A stretch of 64,000 bases of DNA from Enterococcus durans NBRC 100479 = LMG 10746. GTDB lineage: Bacteria; Bacillota; Bacilli; Lactobacillales; Enterococcaceae. Shown here in pieces: positions 1 to 8,783 of the stretch (positions are counted from its first letter, which is position 1; each line of letters begins with the position of its first letter). The stretch lies in the NCBI RefSeq assembly GCF_001544215.1, contig NZ_BCQB01000008.1:1-64000 (forward strand). Reading direction: 5' to 3'. A program made the position numbers and the translations under genes. The notes under the pieces are model-generated. The model did not search any database and was not told the origin of the DNA. It saw only the letters and a program-made list of their open reading frames with translations.

Positions 1-2
1 CG

Positions 3-143
3 AAGCGAAAAAAAGGAACATTCAGTTGGGAAAAGAAGACAGGAGCAGCCATCACACCTTTAATCATTGCCTTAGTATTATTGATCATATTAGCCGTCTA
101 TATTTCGTTGATTTTCTATCATGCATTTGTTTATCGATTTTAG
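3..143 (+). CDS. C-terminal end of a membrane protein (partial)
   Basis: Only the last 46 codons are in the window. The frame opens at base 3 and ends with TAG at 141-143. A basic stretch (KRKKGTFSWEKKTG) is followed by about 22 hydrophobic residues (PLIIALVLLIILAVYISLIF) and a short tail, so the visible part is a cytoplasmic linker followed by one C-terminal transmembrane helix. The family cannot be told from this piece. Reading frames 1 and 2 give no similar hydrophobic segment. Confidence 0.5.
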   Translation, partial: KRKKGTFSWEKKTGAAITPLIIALVLLIILAVYISLIFYHAFVYRF

Positions 144-262
144 TTTAAATTGCTTTTCTATACGCGAAATTGAAGGGACCAACATCAAAAATAATGGCAA
201 TGCTCAAAAAATAGGTTCAGGATACCCGTAGTGACCTTTATAGGCGAATATTTTTGGAACGT

Positions 263-290
263 TTTACTATTCTCCTAAAGTAGTTATAAT
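263..290 (+). promoter_or_regulatory. Likely promoter of the Crp/Fnr gene
   Basis: TTTACT (263-268), a 16-base spacer and a perfect TATAAT (285-290) lie about 70 bases upstream of the regulator start. The -35 matches the TTGACA consensus weakly. No palindromic Crp/Fnr operator is obvious at the site. Confidence 0.5.
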
Positions 291-358
291 TGAAGGAAAT
301 ACGTTATTAAGGAATTTCTCCTTCTAAACTAAAAAAGAATAGGTGAGGAACAGTGTCT

Positions 359-907
359 ATGGATAGTTACTCTGATTTGTTAAAACTAACAAATCAAACG
401 GAAAATAGCTACTGGTATAAAAAATCAGTACCTGAAAATACTACGCTTCTTTACGAAGGGGACGTAGCAGATAAAATCTATTTTATTAAAAAAGGAGCTC
501 TTCGTCTTTGGAATAACGATGACGGAAAAGATATCACGTTTCAGTTTTTCTTTGAAGGGCAAATCGTCGCTTCTTATGAAAGTTTTCACCTTGGGAAACC
601 AAGTATATTTACCATTGAAACAATTGAAAATACTGATTTATTAGTCTTAGAAAAAAGAAAACTGGAGCATTTATTAGCAGAATCACCTGATTTAATATAT
701 CTGATGATGAATCAGTTATCGGAACGTTTTATCGCTTATACCGAATACTTCTTATCAAGAATCAAAGAATCCCCAGAAAAAAGATATATTTCATTGCTCG
801 AAAAAAGACCAGAACTAGTACGACGTGTACCAGATCACTATATTGCTTCATTTTTAGGGATCACGCCGGTTTCTTTAAGCAGAATAAAAAAGAGAATCAA
901 ATCGTAG
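359..907 (+). CDS. Crp/Fnr family transcriptional regulator
   Basis: About 182 residues. An N-terminal cyclic-nucleotide-binding-type beta-roll (ENTTLLYEGDVADKIYFIKKGALRLW, then GKDITFQFFFEGQIVASYESF) precedes a C-terminal winged helix (VPDHYIASFLGITPVSLSRIKKRI). This is the Crp/Fnr layout. The N-terminal Cys cluster of oxygen-sensing Fnr is absent, so the signal is unknown. GTG at 353 and ATG at 359 are both possible starts; AGGTGAGG at 341-348 is 4 and 10 bases away respectively, so ATG is preferred. The gene sits 79 bases upstream of a flavodoxin-fold oxidoreductase on the same strand, which it may control. Confidence 0.85.
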   Translation: MDSYSDLLKLTNQTENSYWYKKSVPENTTLLYEGDVADKIYFIKKGALRLWNNDDGKDITFQFFFEGQIVASYESFHLGKPSIFTIETIENTDLLVLEKRKLEHLLAESPDLIYLMMNQLSERFIAYTEYFLSRIKESPEKRYISLLEKRPELVRRVPDHYIASFLGITPVSLSRIKKRIKS

Positions 908-935
908 AATTATCTTTTGTTAATTACAGTTACAT

Positions 936-977
936 GATCTCCCTGTATTCTTTAGTCATAAAAGAAAAAGGGAGATC
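936..977 (+). promoter_or_regulatory. Inverted repeat covering the next gene's ribosome binding site
   Basis: GATCTCCC (936-943) is the exact reverse complement of GGGAGATC (970-977). The second arm contains the only Shine-Dalgarno-like sequence ahead of the ATG at 987. In RNA the hairpin (26-base loop) would hide that site. There is no T-tract, so it is not a terminator. Confidence 0.35.
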
Positions 978-986
978 GAAACGAAT

Positions 987-1574
987 ATGAAAACATTGAT
1001 TATCTATAACCATCCATATGAAGGAAGTTACAATTACGCCATTCTGGAATCAGTAGTAAAAGGAATCACAAGAGCTCAAGGAAAATATGAAGTCATTGAT
1101 CTAGATAAAGAGAACTTTAACCCTGTGATGACTTCCGCTGATCTATTAGGGTTTGTAAAGCACCAAGCAGTTGACCCTATTGCTATAAGCTATGCGGAAA
1201 AAATCAAAGAAGCAGATCATCTGGTCTTTATTTTCCCGATTTGGTGGGAAATGATGCCAGCATTAACAAAAGGGTTTATCGATAAAGTCATTTATCCAGG
1301 ATTGACTTATGACTACAAAGAGAATGGGATAAGCATGGTGTGTCTTTTACCCAAATTAAAGGCCACAACAGTTATTACAACGATGAATACACCTAAGATC
1401 ATGTACAAATTAACCTATGGGAATGCCTTGAAAAAAGCGCTTATAAAAGGAACATTCAAGAAATCAGGTATGAAAAACGTGAACTGGATCAGTTTAAACA
1501 TGGTCAAAATGAGCAAGGTAGAAAAAAGACAAAAATGGCTAAAAAATATTGAACAGAAATTCGCAAACATGTAA
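987..1574 (+). CDS. NAD(P)H-dependent flavodoxin-fold oxidoreductase
   Basis: 195 residues with the flavodoxin-like fold of the quinone reductase / MdaB / KefF-type family (Flavodoxin_2). The phosphate-binding loop is near the start (LIIYNHPYEGSYNYAIL), and the FMN/dimer segment is FPIWWEMMPALTKGFIDKVIYPG at about 90-112. The expected activity is two-electron reduction of quinones or similar electrophiles by NAD(P)H in the cytoplasm. It follows the Crp/Fnr gene closely and ends at a strong terminator. The physiological substrate cannot be read from the sequence. Confidence 0.85.
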   Translation: MKTLIIYNHPYEGSYNYAILESVVKGITRAQGKYEVIDLDKENFNPVMTSADLLGFVKHQAVDPIAISYAEKIKEADHLVFIFPIWWEMMPALTKGFIDKVIYPGLTYDYKENGISMVCLLPKLKATTVITTMNTPKIMYKLTYGNALKKALIKGTFKKSGMKNVNWISLNMVKMSKVEKRQKWLKNIEQKFANM

Positions 1575-1588
1575 TTAGGATAAACAAA

Positions 1589-1630
1589 GATTGAGGTAAA
1601 AGTGGTTTTTACTTTTATCTCAATCTTTTT
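1589..1630 (+). terminator. Rho-independent terminator
   Basis: Perfect 15-bp stem GATTGAGGTAAAAGT / ACTTTTATCTCAATC with a 7-base loop, followed by TTTTT. It ends the oxidoreductase transcript. Confidence 0.9.
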
Positions 1631-1657
1631 AATCACTTTAAAGGAAGGAGCAACTCT

Positions 1658-1927
1658 ATGTATACAAGCATTGAATATGTAATCGTTCACAAAGTCAATA
1701 TTTATGAGGTAAATCGTTTTGGTCACAAATGGTATACTCAAACATTGATTTTTAAGCTTCCAGAAGATAAAAAACGTTTGTTTTCTTATCATGTGACAAA
1801 TAAGATTGATATTTCCCATTTGAACAAAGGAGACAAAGTCATGCTAAATCTTCATGTTTTTGGGAGAGGTCGTTCAACTTATTTTAAACCAGAATTTTGT
1901 GTAGATGGCATACTATTAATTGAATAA
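1658..1927 (+). CDS. Small hypothetical protein, possibly OB-like
   Basis: 89 residues; I do not recognise the family. AAGGAAGGAG lies 7 bases ahead of the ATG. The protein alternates short hydrophobic strands with charged turns (TQTLIFKLPEDKKRLFSYHV, DKVMLNLHVFGRGRSTYFKPEFCVDGI), suggesting a small all-beta fold. There is no signal peptide or membrane helix. A terminator lies immediately upstream, so it needs its own promoter. Confidence 0.55.
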   Translation: MYTSIEYVIVHKVNIYEVNRFGHKWYTQTLIFKLPEDKKRLFSYHVTNKIDISHLNKGDKVMLNLHVFGRGRSTYFKPEFCVDGILLIE

Positions 1928-2493
1928 GTTTCCAGTATGACTAAGGCCGAAAAAGCTGTTTAGATGACTAAGATCCAATACATAACTAATTCGGATGCGG
2001 ATAATTGCACACACAAAATACAGCTTAAAACACGAACAAATGAACAACAACTATAAAATTGTTGCTGCGCAAATTATTAATAATAATTTATTCTAAAAAA
2101 TTTTTCACAAAATACGAATTTGAAAAATAAAATTTTGGAATATGCAACGAACAAATCAGAAAATTTTTCTAGCAAATAAAAATTTACGAGTAGAAACAGT
2201 GCAAAATTTTTTTATAATTTTGAATAAGACAAAAATAGCAAATTTTGGTTTAAATTGGTATGAAGTAGGTTTGATTTCACTTTGAATCTACTTTGCATAA
2301 TATATATTATGTAAACTAGAACATGAAAATTATATATTAGGCTATTCTCCCCGCTGTTTTACCTATCTCTAATATCTTTTAATGAACGTAATTAGCAAAA
2401 AACGAAAAAAATAATTATTTAACTTTTGCAGGCATAAATGGTTAAAAACAGAATGTTGATTTTCCTTATAGATAGGTTTACTTTTTCTGGATT
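1928..2493. other. AT-rich spacer with repeated A/T tracts
   Basis: No convincing gene on either strand. Between about 2095 and 2245, AnTn runs recur with junctions near 2100, 2132, 2163, 2182, 2206, 2217 and 2242, mostly close to multiples of the helical repeat, as in intrinsically curved DNA. A perfect 16-bp palindrome, CATAATATATATTATG, lies at 2296-2311. Confidence 0.4.
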
Positions 2494-2856
2494 TTATTTG
2501 TTTATTTCAAATAGATTGCAATATCTTTTTTTTAGAATATCAAATTCTTTTTTTCTAGTTGTGATAGCTAAGATAAATCGAACTGCTTCATCCTTAGAAA
2601 AAGCAGTCGTATAGTCGTTGATTTCAAGGAATGTGACCATTGCTAGCAGTGCCGTTCGCTTATTACCATTATAAAAGGGATGTTTCTTTGCGAGGTTTAT
2701 TGCTAATATGGCAGCTTTGTCATAAATACTTGGGTATAAATCTTCGCCCAAAAATGACTGAGACGGTTGATTGATTGCCATATCTAAAGCGCTGGAATCT
2801 TTTACAGCAATCATTTTACCTTTAGAATAACGAAGAATAACTTTACATTTAAACAT
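2494..2856 (-). CDS. doc: Doc (death-on-curing) family toxin
   Basis: 120 residues of the Fic/Doc fold. The catalytic loop HPFYNGNKRTA is at residues 59-69, matching the Doc motif HxFx[ND][AG]NKR with the invariant H, N, K and R present. Doc toxins phosphorylate EF-Tu and are neutralised by the upstream antitoxin. The N-terminus is short: the usual helix before VIxRYS is missing, an in-frame TAG lies 9 bases before the ATG, and the ATG that overlaps the antitoxin stop leads into a different frame. The 5' end may therefore be eroded. It is transcribed with the upstream antitoxin gene. Confidence 0.75.
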   Translation of the reverse strand: MFKCKVILRYSKGKMIAVKDSSALDMAINQPSQSFLGEDLYPSIYDKAAILAINLAKKHPFYNGNKRTALLAMVTFLEINDYTTAFSKDEAVRFILAITTRKKEFDILKKRYCNLFEINK

Positions 2857-2898
2857 AATGAACTACAGGAAAACTACTGGAACTGCTGTATGCTAAAA

Positions 2899-3099
2899 TC
2901 ATAAATCAACTAAATCTTTCAAAGGTTGATTATATTGATCCATAACAGAATTAACTATGCTATCAATATTGAGTTTTTCCTCTTGATAAATATAAATGAT
3001 TGATTCTCCGGTTTCTACACCTATATATTTTTTTGTTTCTGGATGAATAGTCGTAATATCGCTATTGCCAGATTTTTTAATCTTATACTTGCGTGTCAT
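2899..3099 (-). CDS. AbrB/MazE-like antitoxin partner of Doc
   Basis: About 66 residues. The N-terminal half (KIKKSGNSDITTIHPETKKYIGVETGE) is a SpoVT/AbrB swapped-hairpin DNA-binding domain. The tail (IDSIVNSVMDQYNQPLKDLVDL) is a likely toxin-wrapping helix. The open frame reaches back to 3141, but GAGAGAG precedes TTG at 3105 and ATG at 3099, so one of these is the probable start. It lies 42 bases upstream of doc on the same strand, the usual antitoxin-first order, though Doc is more often paired with a Phd-type antitoxin. Confidence 0.7.
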   Translation of the reverse strand: MTRKYKIKKSGNSDITTIHPETKKYIGVETGESIIYIYQEEKLNIDSIVNSVMDQYNQPLKDLVDL

Positions 3100-3326
3100 T
3101 TTCAATGTATCTCTCTCTTTTCTAATAGATTTTCCATTCATAAAAAAGGTTAGGCTTGATTTAAGTCGTGGAGACTGTGAAATATCTTTCCCCTCTCAAA
3201 TGCCTAATTTATCAATAAAGTGCTTGGATTTTTAGCATTTACACTTTTTCATTTATTATTTACGCACAAAAATCGATTTCTATCTTAATCGATCAGATAA
3301 ATTCGCTAGTTAATAGCGGTCGCAAT

Positions 3327-3374
3327 TAAAAAAACTGATAAAGATTTCCGTTTCAAAGAAATTTTATCAGTTTC
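3327..3374 (-). terminator. Terminator of the glycan operon
   Basis: A near-perfect stem AAACTGATAAARTTTC-type / GAAATCTTTATCAGTTT with a loop around 3350, followed on the minus strand by seven T. It lies just beyond the stop of the GH3 gene. Confidence 0.8.
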
Positions 3375-3402
3375 GACTTGTAACTTGCCATGAGAAATTG
3401 TC

Positions 3403-5628
3403 TTAGTCACAGATTTTTTTAAAGAGCGTGTTTATTGGATCATATCGGAATCGAACGATTTGTTTGGCGCACTCGATTTGCACAATAAACGGCACAGTTA
3501 ATAGATCATCAGCAATCAAACCTAAAAACTCAAGTTCTGAAATTGATAGATTGATGTGGAATTGCTGATTTTCGGTTGGATAAATCGTTGTTTTATCGAA
3601 TCCTACTAATATTTTTGTCCTAGGGAGCCATTTATTGGTGTATTTTTTCAAATAAACTTGAATAACTTCTTTGCCAGCAATCGCTGAGTCATTAGCGATA
3701 GTTCCAGATACAATGATTTGTTTTCCTTCTAGAGAAACTTCAGAATATTCGAGAGCGAAGTTGCTGTAACTTAAACCATAGCCAAACCGATACACTGGTT
3801 TTCCTGATAAATGAAGATAGTTCTCGTTAAAAGCGGTATCTCTAAAATTATAAAAAACCGGTAATTGTCCTTCTGCATCTGGTATCGATACTGCTAATTT
3901 TCCACTAGGATTTCGTTTGCCAAAAATTATATTCGCTAAAGCTTCGCCACCATATTGCCCAGGATATCCCACATAGAGTAAAGAATCAAAATAATCTGCT
4001 AGTGGAGAAACAATGACTGGTCTTCCAGTAATGACCACACCAATCAAAGGCTTTCCAAGTTTTGCTAGTTCCTGGATCAGTTCTGATTGGCAATCAGGTA
4101 CACTTAAGTCAGACAGATCGATATTTTCCCCGCTAGTCATTTCGTTCGAACCACTCAATGCTGCACCATTCTTATCAAAAGTAGTCTCAAACTCACGTAT
4201 GCTTGAACCACCAAATGTCACAATGACTACCTCTGCTTCTTCTGCTATCTCTTTTGCTTCTTCTAATAACTCCCTACGACCAGAAGTCATTCCACACCCT
4301 TTAGCCTGTGTAAATACGATATTATCCTTCTGGTACTGCTGTAATCCATCCCACAAAGTCGAACATCGCTCTCTCATCTTGAATGGCGTATAATCTCCTA
4401 ATTGATGGTAAATACTTTCATTATGCGGACCGATTACTGCAATTTTGCATGATTCTGTTTGACTCAATGGTAATATACCTTGATTTTTTAACAAGACCAC
4501 CGATTCTTCTGCTAATTGGATTGTTAGCCGTTTCGTTTGTTTGATATCTACTTCCGCTATCTTAGGCAACTCTTTCCTGAACAGCCCCATCCTCTCCTTC
4601 AATTTTAGCACACGAAGGACGGCATCATCTAACTCTTCAACAAAAACCTCTCCCATTTCGATAGCATGTTCCAATCTTGGGAAGACCTGATCCCATAAAC
4701 TGATGTCCACCCCACTTTTTAATGCTTCTGCTGCTGCACGCATTGGGTCACCAAAGTGTTCAGCAATACGATCTAACGCACATCCATCTGCCATGACGAT
4801 GCCTTCAAACCCGCCCTCTTCTCTTAAAAACTTCCGCAATAAAAAGGGATTGTTATGGCAAGGTACTCCATCTATATCATTATAAGCAGCCATGATCGCT
4901 GAAGTGCCTGCTCGAATACTTCTCAGCGCTGCCGGAAAATGGATTTCACGTAATTCTCGTTCACCAATGGCTACTGGTCCCGCATTATGCCCACCCATAC
5001 TGGCTCCTTGGGCGGCAAAATGCTTTAGCACCGCCAAGACTAAAGGATGTCCATCTTCTTTTTGCAGTCCTCTAACAGCCGCTTCTGCAAAGCAACTGGT
5101 TAGAAAAGGGTCTTCGCTAAAGCACTCTTCCGTTCTCCCCCATCTTGGATCACGAGCAATATCAAGGGCGGAAATCAAGCCGACATGCGCCCCTGTTGTA
5201 CGAATTTCTTTTGCAACACATTCTTGGACTTTTTGATAAAGTCCAGGATTCCAACTGGCTCCACTGCAAAAATTAACAGGTACTGTCGTAGCATCTAGTC
5301 CTTGATGTCCATGGGGGCATTCTTCAGTCAAGAAAGCGGGGATTTTAAGTCTTGTATGTTCATTCAAATAGGTTTGGATCAATTGGCTGACTTCAAATGC
5401 TTCTTCTTGCGTAAGGCCTGTATTCAAATCTCTGTTCGTCCAAGGGTCTGCCCGAAAAACACCATAGATCCACCCAATCGACCCAAAATACGCTACTTCT
5501 TTTTTGAAGTAATCAGTCAATTCGATTCTTCCATTTACTTTTTCGTAAACTTGCCGCCCGTAGAGACGTTGATTCAGTTGTCCTACTTTTTCCCTTATAG
5601 TCATCTCTTTAAGAAGGTTTTCGATCAT
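3403..5628 (-). CDS. Glycoside hydrolase family 3 (beta-glucosidase type)
   Basis: 741 residues from ATG at 5628, which has GGAG 7 bases upstream; the longer frame from 5667 would overlap the preceding gene. It has the GH3 barrel with the signature ARDPRWGRTEECFSEDP and KHF, the nucleophile Asp in GIVMADGCALDRI (residue 294 in the long numbering), then the alpha/beta sandwich domain and a C-terminal fibronectin-III-like domain (YRFGYGLSYSNFALEY, GKEVIQVYLKKY). There is no signal peptide, so it acts on imported oligosaccharides. It is the last gene of the operon, 4 bases after the GH38 stop. Exact sugar specificity (glucose, xylose or GlcNAc) cannot be fixed. Confidence 0.9.
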   Translation of the reverse strand: MIENLLKEMTIREKVGQLNQRLYGRQVYEKVNGRIELTDYFKKEVAYFGSIGWIYGVFRADPWTNRDLNTGLTQEEAFEVSQLIQTYLNEHTRLKIPAFLTEECPHGHQGLDATTVPVNFCSGASWNPGLYQKVQECVAKEIRTTGAHVGLISALDIARDPRWGRTEECFSEDPFLTSCFAEAAVRGLQKEDGHPLVLAVLKHFAAQGASMGGHNAGPVAIGERELREIHFPAALRSIRAGTSAIMAAYNDIDGVPCHNNPFLLRKFLREEGGFEGIVMADGCALDRIAEHFGDPMRAAAEALKSGVDISLWDQVFPRLEHAIEMGEVFVEELDDAVLRVLKLKERMGLFRKELPKIAEVDIKQTKRLTIQLAEESVVLLKNQGILPLSQTESCKIAVIGPHNESIYHQLGDYTPFKMRERCSTLWDGLQQYQKDNIVFTQAKGCGMTSGRRELLEEAKEIAEEAEVVIVTFGGSSIREFETTFDKNGAALSGSNEMTSGENIDLSDLSVPDCQSELIQELAKLGKPLIGVVITGRPVIVSPLADYFDSLLYVGYPGQYGGEALANIIFGKRNPSGKLAVSIPDAEGQLPVFYNFRDTAFNENYLHLSGKPVYRFGYGLSYSNFALEYSEVSLEGKQIIVSGTIANDSAIAGKEVIQVYLKKYTNKWLPRTKILVGFDKTTIYPTENQQFHINLSISELEFLGLIADDLLTVPFIVQIECAKQIVRFRYDPINTLFKKICD

Positions 5629-5632
5629 CTCA

Positions 5633-8600
5633 TTACTCCATATACAATTTGATTGTGTGGATCTCATATGGTTTGAAGTTGATGCTTACACAGTTTCCAA
5701 TCACCGGTAACTCCTCATCCTCTTCTTCCAATAAATTACATAGAAAAGCGCGTTCAATATGTCGTTTTGCTGACAAGGAACCGACTGTTTGACGATTATG
5801 GTATTCATATAATCGAACAATGACCGCTTCTTCCTCTTCTGCTTTTTTCACTGTATCGAGTAAAATATTTTTTTCGTCAACAGAGAAATACGCTGTATCT
5901 TCGCAATCTAAAAGAATCGGTAAGACCAACGCAGGAACATTCAAATCTAGGGCTTGCTCCATCGTATCTGCTTCCTTCCAAGTCCCATGATGTGCATACA
6001 AGGAATAGGTGAATTTATGGATTCCCTGATCTGCGTTTGGATATGGATCAGTTGCTGCTTTGATCAAAGAAATCCCTACTTTTTGATATGCTGTATTGAA
6101 TCCATATTTCGAATCAGTTAAAATACTGACTCCAAACCCTTCTTCTGATAAATCGACCCATTTTTGCCCACAGCTTTCAAAACGTGCGAGATCCCACGAA
6201 GTATTTTGATGAACTGCTCGCTTGACATTCCCAAATTGGATATCGAAAGTTGCTTCTAAGGTATTGACAGCAATCGGCATTTGCACTTTCAATAGCAAAT
6301 GGTGTAGATGCCAGTCTACAGTGGTTTCAAAATCAATACGGCCAGTATCATGATAAAAATGAATGAGTTGGCAAATCGTGGAATTCTCAAAAGGGCGAAT
6401 GACTTTGATCGTATCTCGAATAGGCCCCTTTTCAACTAGTTTGGCTTCACTTAGCTGATTGACAAAATATGCTTTTTTATCGTAATAGATATCGATATCC
6501 CACGCATCGTAATTCATCGGTAGGTCTTCATAAGCAATTAGTTGATTCAGTATCGTGCCTTCAGGTAATATTTCTCGCTGGTATCTTTTGTCATATAAAG
6601 AAATGATCTCAAAAGAACGGTTGAATTTTACGATAAAGTCAGTTGTTTCAAACTCTTTTTGTATAGGTTGGACCACTTGTGCTTTCTTTGTGTTTTCCAC
6701 GAGTTGAACAATCTGATTACTTAGACTAGCCATATGAGGTAGCTTCACCAACAGTTGTCCGTCGTGCGTTCGCTGCTGTAACTTTGCATCTTTGCTTTGT
6801 TTCTCTGTCGCAAAACAAATGATTGCATCCCGTTTGATCCCTAACGGATTATAGACTGTTAGGTATTCTTGTCCTTTCAAAGAAAGCAGTCGATCCTTAT
6901 TCTGTTCTGCCAGAAAATCAGTTAATTGCTGGATCAATGCATTTCCTTTGTTTGTGATCAGCTGATAGTCTTGATCTGTTTCTTGGTACACTTCTTTTAT
7001 AGAACTACCTGGCAAAATATCATGGAACTGATTGAGTAAGAGTTTTTTCCATAGGGTTTCCAACTCTTGCGGGTAAATCGCCAGCCCATAGCAACTATAT
7101 AGTTTCTCGATCGTTTGAAGAAAAAATTCAGATTGACGATTGGCTTTTTTGTTTTTGCCAATCGAGGTCAATGTCCCCCGGTGGTATTCAAAATATAACT
7201 CACCGTACCAAACAGGTGGATCATCAAGATTCAACGAATGTTCCAATCTCTGATAAAACTCGCTTGCTCGATTCCCAGTGATCGTTGGCATCTCAGGTAG
7301 AGGACGGTGCAAACGTCTTTGGACTTCCAACATCTGTCTTGTGGGACCACCGCCACCGTCACCATATCCATACGCCACAAGAATTTCATTGTGCGCACTT
7401 TTTTGCTGATACCGATCAAAACTACCCTTGATCGTATAAGGGTCTAAAAGGCCATTATATGTCGTGTAATAGGGAGTAGGGCTGTAGCCTTCACTAATAG
7501 TCGTGATAAAATGTGTCAGCACTCTACTGCCATCGATTCCCTGCCAGTAAAACGAATCATAGGGTAGTTGATTGAATTGATTCCAAGATAGTTTCGTTGT
7601 CATAAAATAGGGCGTGTTCGTTTTTAACAACAGTTGTGGCAAAGCTGCAGAATAGCCAAAGACGTCGGGTAGCCACAAAATCTGACTATCGATGCCAAAT
7701 TCTTTTTTGATGAATCGTTTTCCATAAAGTAGTTGGCGAACAAGCGATTCCCCTGAGGTCAAGTTACAGTCTGCTTCTACCCACATCGCCCCTTCTACTT
7801 CCCACTTTCCTTCAACCACTTTACGCTTGATCTCATCGTACAACTCTGGTGCCTGTTCCTTAATGAACTGATACATTTGCGGTTGGCTTTGAAGGAAAGT
7901 ATACTCAGGAAATTCCTTCATCAGTTTGAGGACAGTTTGAAAACTTCGTTGCCCCTTTTCGATTGCTTGTTGTACCGTCCATAGCCAAGCTAGATCGATA
8001 TGTGTATGTCCGACTGCCGTTACCCTTTCTTCAATTGCTCCTGCAGAGTGATAGAGTTCTTCGAAAATTCTGCGAGCGCTCTTTAGACTGCTGTAAAAAA
8101 GAGTAGAATAAGGTTGTCTAAAATCCAAGGAATTGACTGCTTTTGTTACAAATTTCTGGTACATCTCTGTTTTACCGCCGAATTGTCGGATTCCCCGCCA
8201 ACAGTCAAGGGACGTGAAAAGATCGTAAATCGTTTGCTCCACCTCTGGATCGATTTTAATCAATGAAACGTACAAAGGAAACTTTTTTTCTGTCCGTCCA
8301 GCCCACAGTTCGATCGATAGATCCAAGGAACGATCAAAAAAGAAGTGATCCAAGATGATTTCTCTATGATTGACATCGATACTTTGGATAAGTGTTCCAT
8401 CGATCGAAACATTCATCTGTGGGTTAGTCGTATTATCCCATTCCCCTAGTACTGTCTCTATTCTTAACGCTACCGTCGCCTTTTTCCATTCGCTAGGCAC
8501 TGAAAAGCTACCTTTTAATGTGTAATGCCTGTTCTTTTTTCCAAAAAAAGTGCCTTGTTGATAGAGTTCCCATGATTCATCATTTTTCTTATAGATTGGT

Positions 8601-8683
8601 TCGATACATTGTTCTTCTTGTACGCGATATTTTTTTAATTCTCCTAAAATTCTTTGGGCACGTTCAAATTCAAATGGTTCCAT
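5633..8683 (-). CDS. Alpha-mannosidase, glycoside hydrolase family 38
   Basis: 1016 residues, a full-length bacterial GH38. The metal/substrate motif HTHIDLAWLW is at 226-235, and the nucleophile Asp340 lies in WLPDVFGYSAALPQ. The C-terminal mannosidase beta domains follow. The enzyme removes alpha-linked mannose from N-glycan-type oligosaccharides. There is no signal peptide. It lies between the ABC solute-binding lipoprotein and the GH3 gene, all on one strand. With GH29 and GH3 in the cluster, the natural substrate is probably a fucosylated, mannose-containing host or plant glycan; this is an inference. Confidence 0.93.
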   Translation of the reverse strand: MEPFEFERAQRILGELKKYRVQEEQCIEPIYKKNDESWELYQQGTFFGKKNRHYTLKGSFSVPSEWKKATVALRIETVLGEWDNTTNPQMNVSIDGTLIQSIDVNHREIILDHFFFDRSLDLSIELWAGRTEKKFPLYVSLIKIDPEVEQTIYDLFTSLDCWRGIRQFGGKTEMYQKFVTKAVNSLDFRQPYSTLFYSSLKSARRIFEELYHSAGAIEERVTAVGHTHIDLAWLWTVQQAIEKGQRSFQTVLKLMKEFPEYTFLQSQPQMYQFIKEQAPELYDEIKRKVVEGKWEVEGAMWVEADCNLTSGESLVRQLLYGKRFIKKEFGIDSQILWLPDVFGYSAALPQLLLKTNTPYFMTTKLSWNQFNQLPYDSFYWQGIDGSRVLTHFITTISEGYSPTPYYTTYNGLLDPYTIKGSFDRYQQKSAHNEILVAYGYGDGGGGPTRQMLEVQRRLHRPLPEMPTITGNRASEFYQRLEHSLNLDDPPVWYGELYFEYHRGTLTSIGKNKKANRQSEFFLQTIEKLYSCYGLAIYPQELETLWKKLLLNQFHDILPGSSIKEVYQETDQDYQLITNKGNALIQQLTDFLAEQNKDRLLSLKGQEYLTVYNPLGIKRDAIICFATEKQSKDAKLQQRTHDGQLLVKLPHMASLSNQIVQLVENTKKAQVVQPIQKEFETTDFIVKFNRSFEIISLYDKRYQREILPEGTILNQLIAYEDLPMNYDAWDIDIYYDKKAYFVNQLSEAKLVEKGPIRDTIKVIRPFENSTICQLIHFYHDTGRIDFETTVDWHLHHLLLKVQMPIAVNTLEATFDIQFGNVKRAVHQNTSWDLARFESCGQKWVDLSEEGFGVSILTDSKYGFNTAYQKVGISLIKAATDPYPNADQGIHKFTYSLYAHHGTWKEADTMEQALDLNVPALVLPILLDCEDTAYFSVDEKNILLDTVKKAEEEEAVIVRLYEYHNRQTVGSLSAKRHIERAFLCNLLEEEDEELPVIGNCVSINFKPYEIHTIKLYME

Positions 8684-8783
8684 CTATTTTCACATTCCTC
8701 CTATGTATTTCATGCTTCATTTGCATCAAAAACCTGGACCATCCTCGTGTAGAAAATAGTCGCAGGTCTTATGCCTCATATCG

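Noticed and set aside
1415-1819. 134-residue minus-strand frame across the oxidoreductase end and the small gene
   Set aside because: It crosses a strong terminator and two real genes on the other strand.
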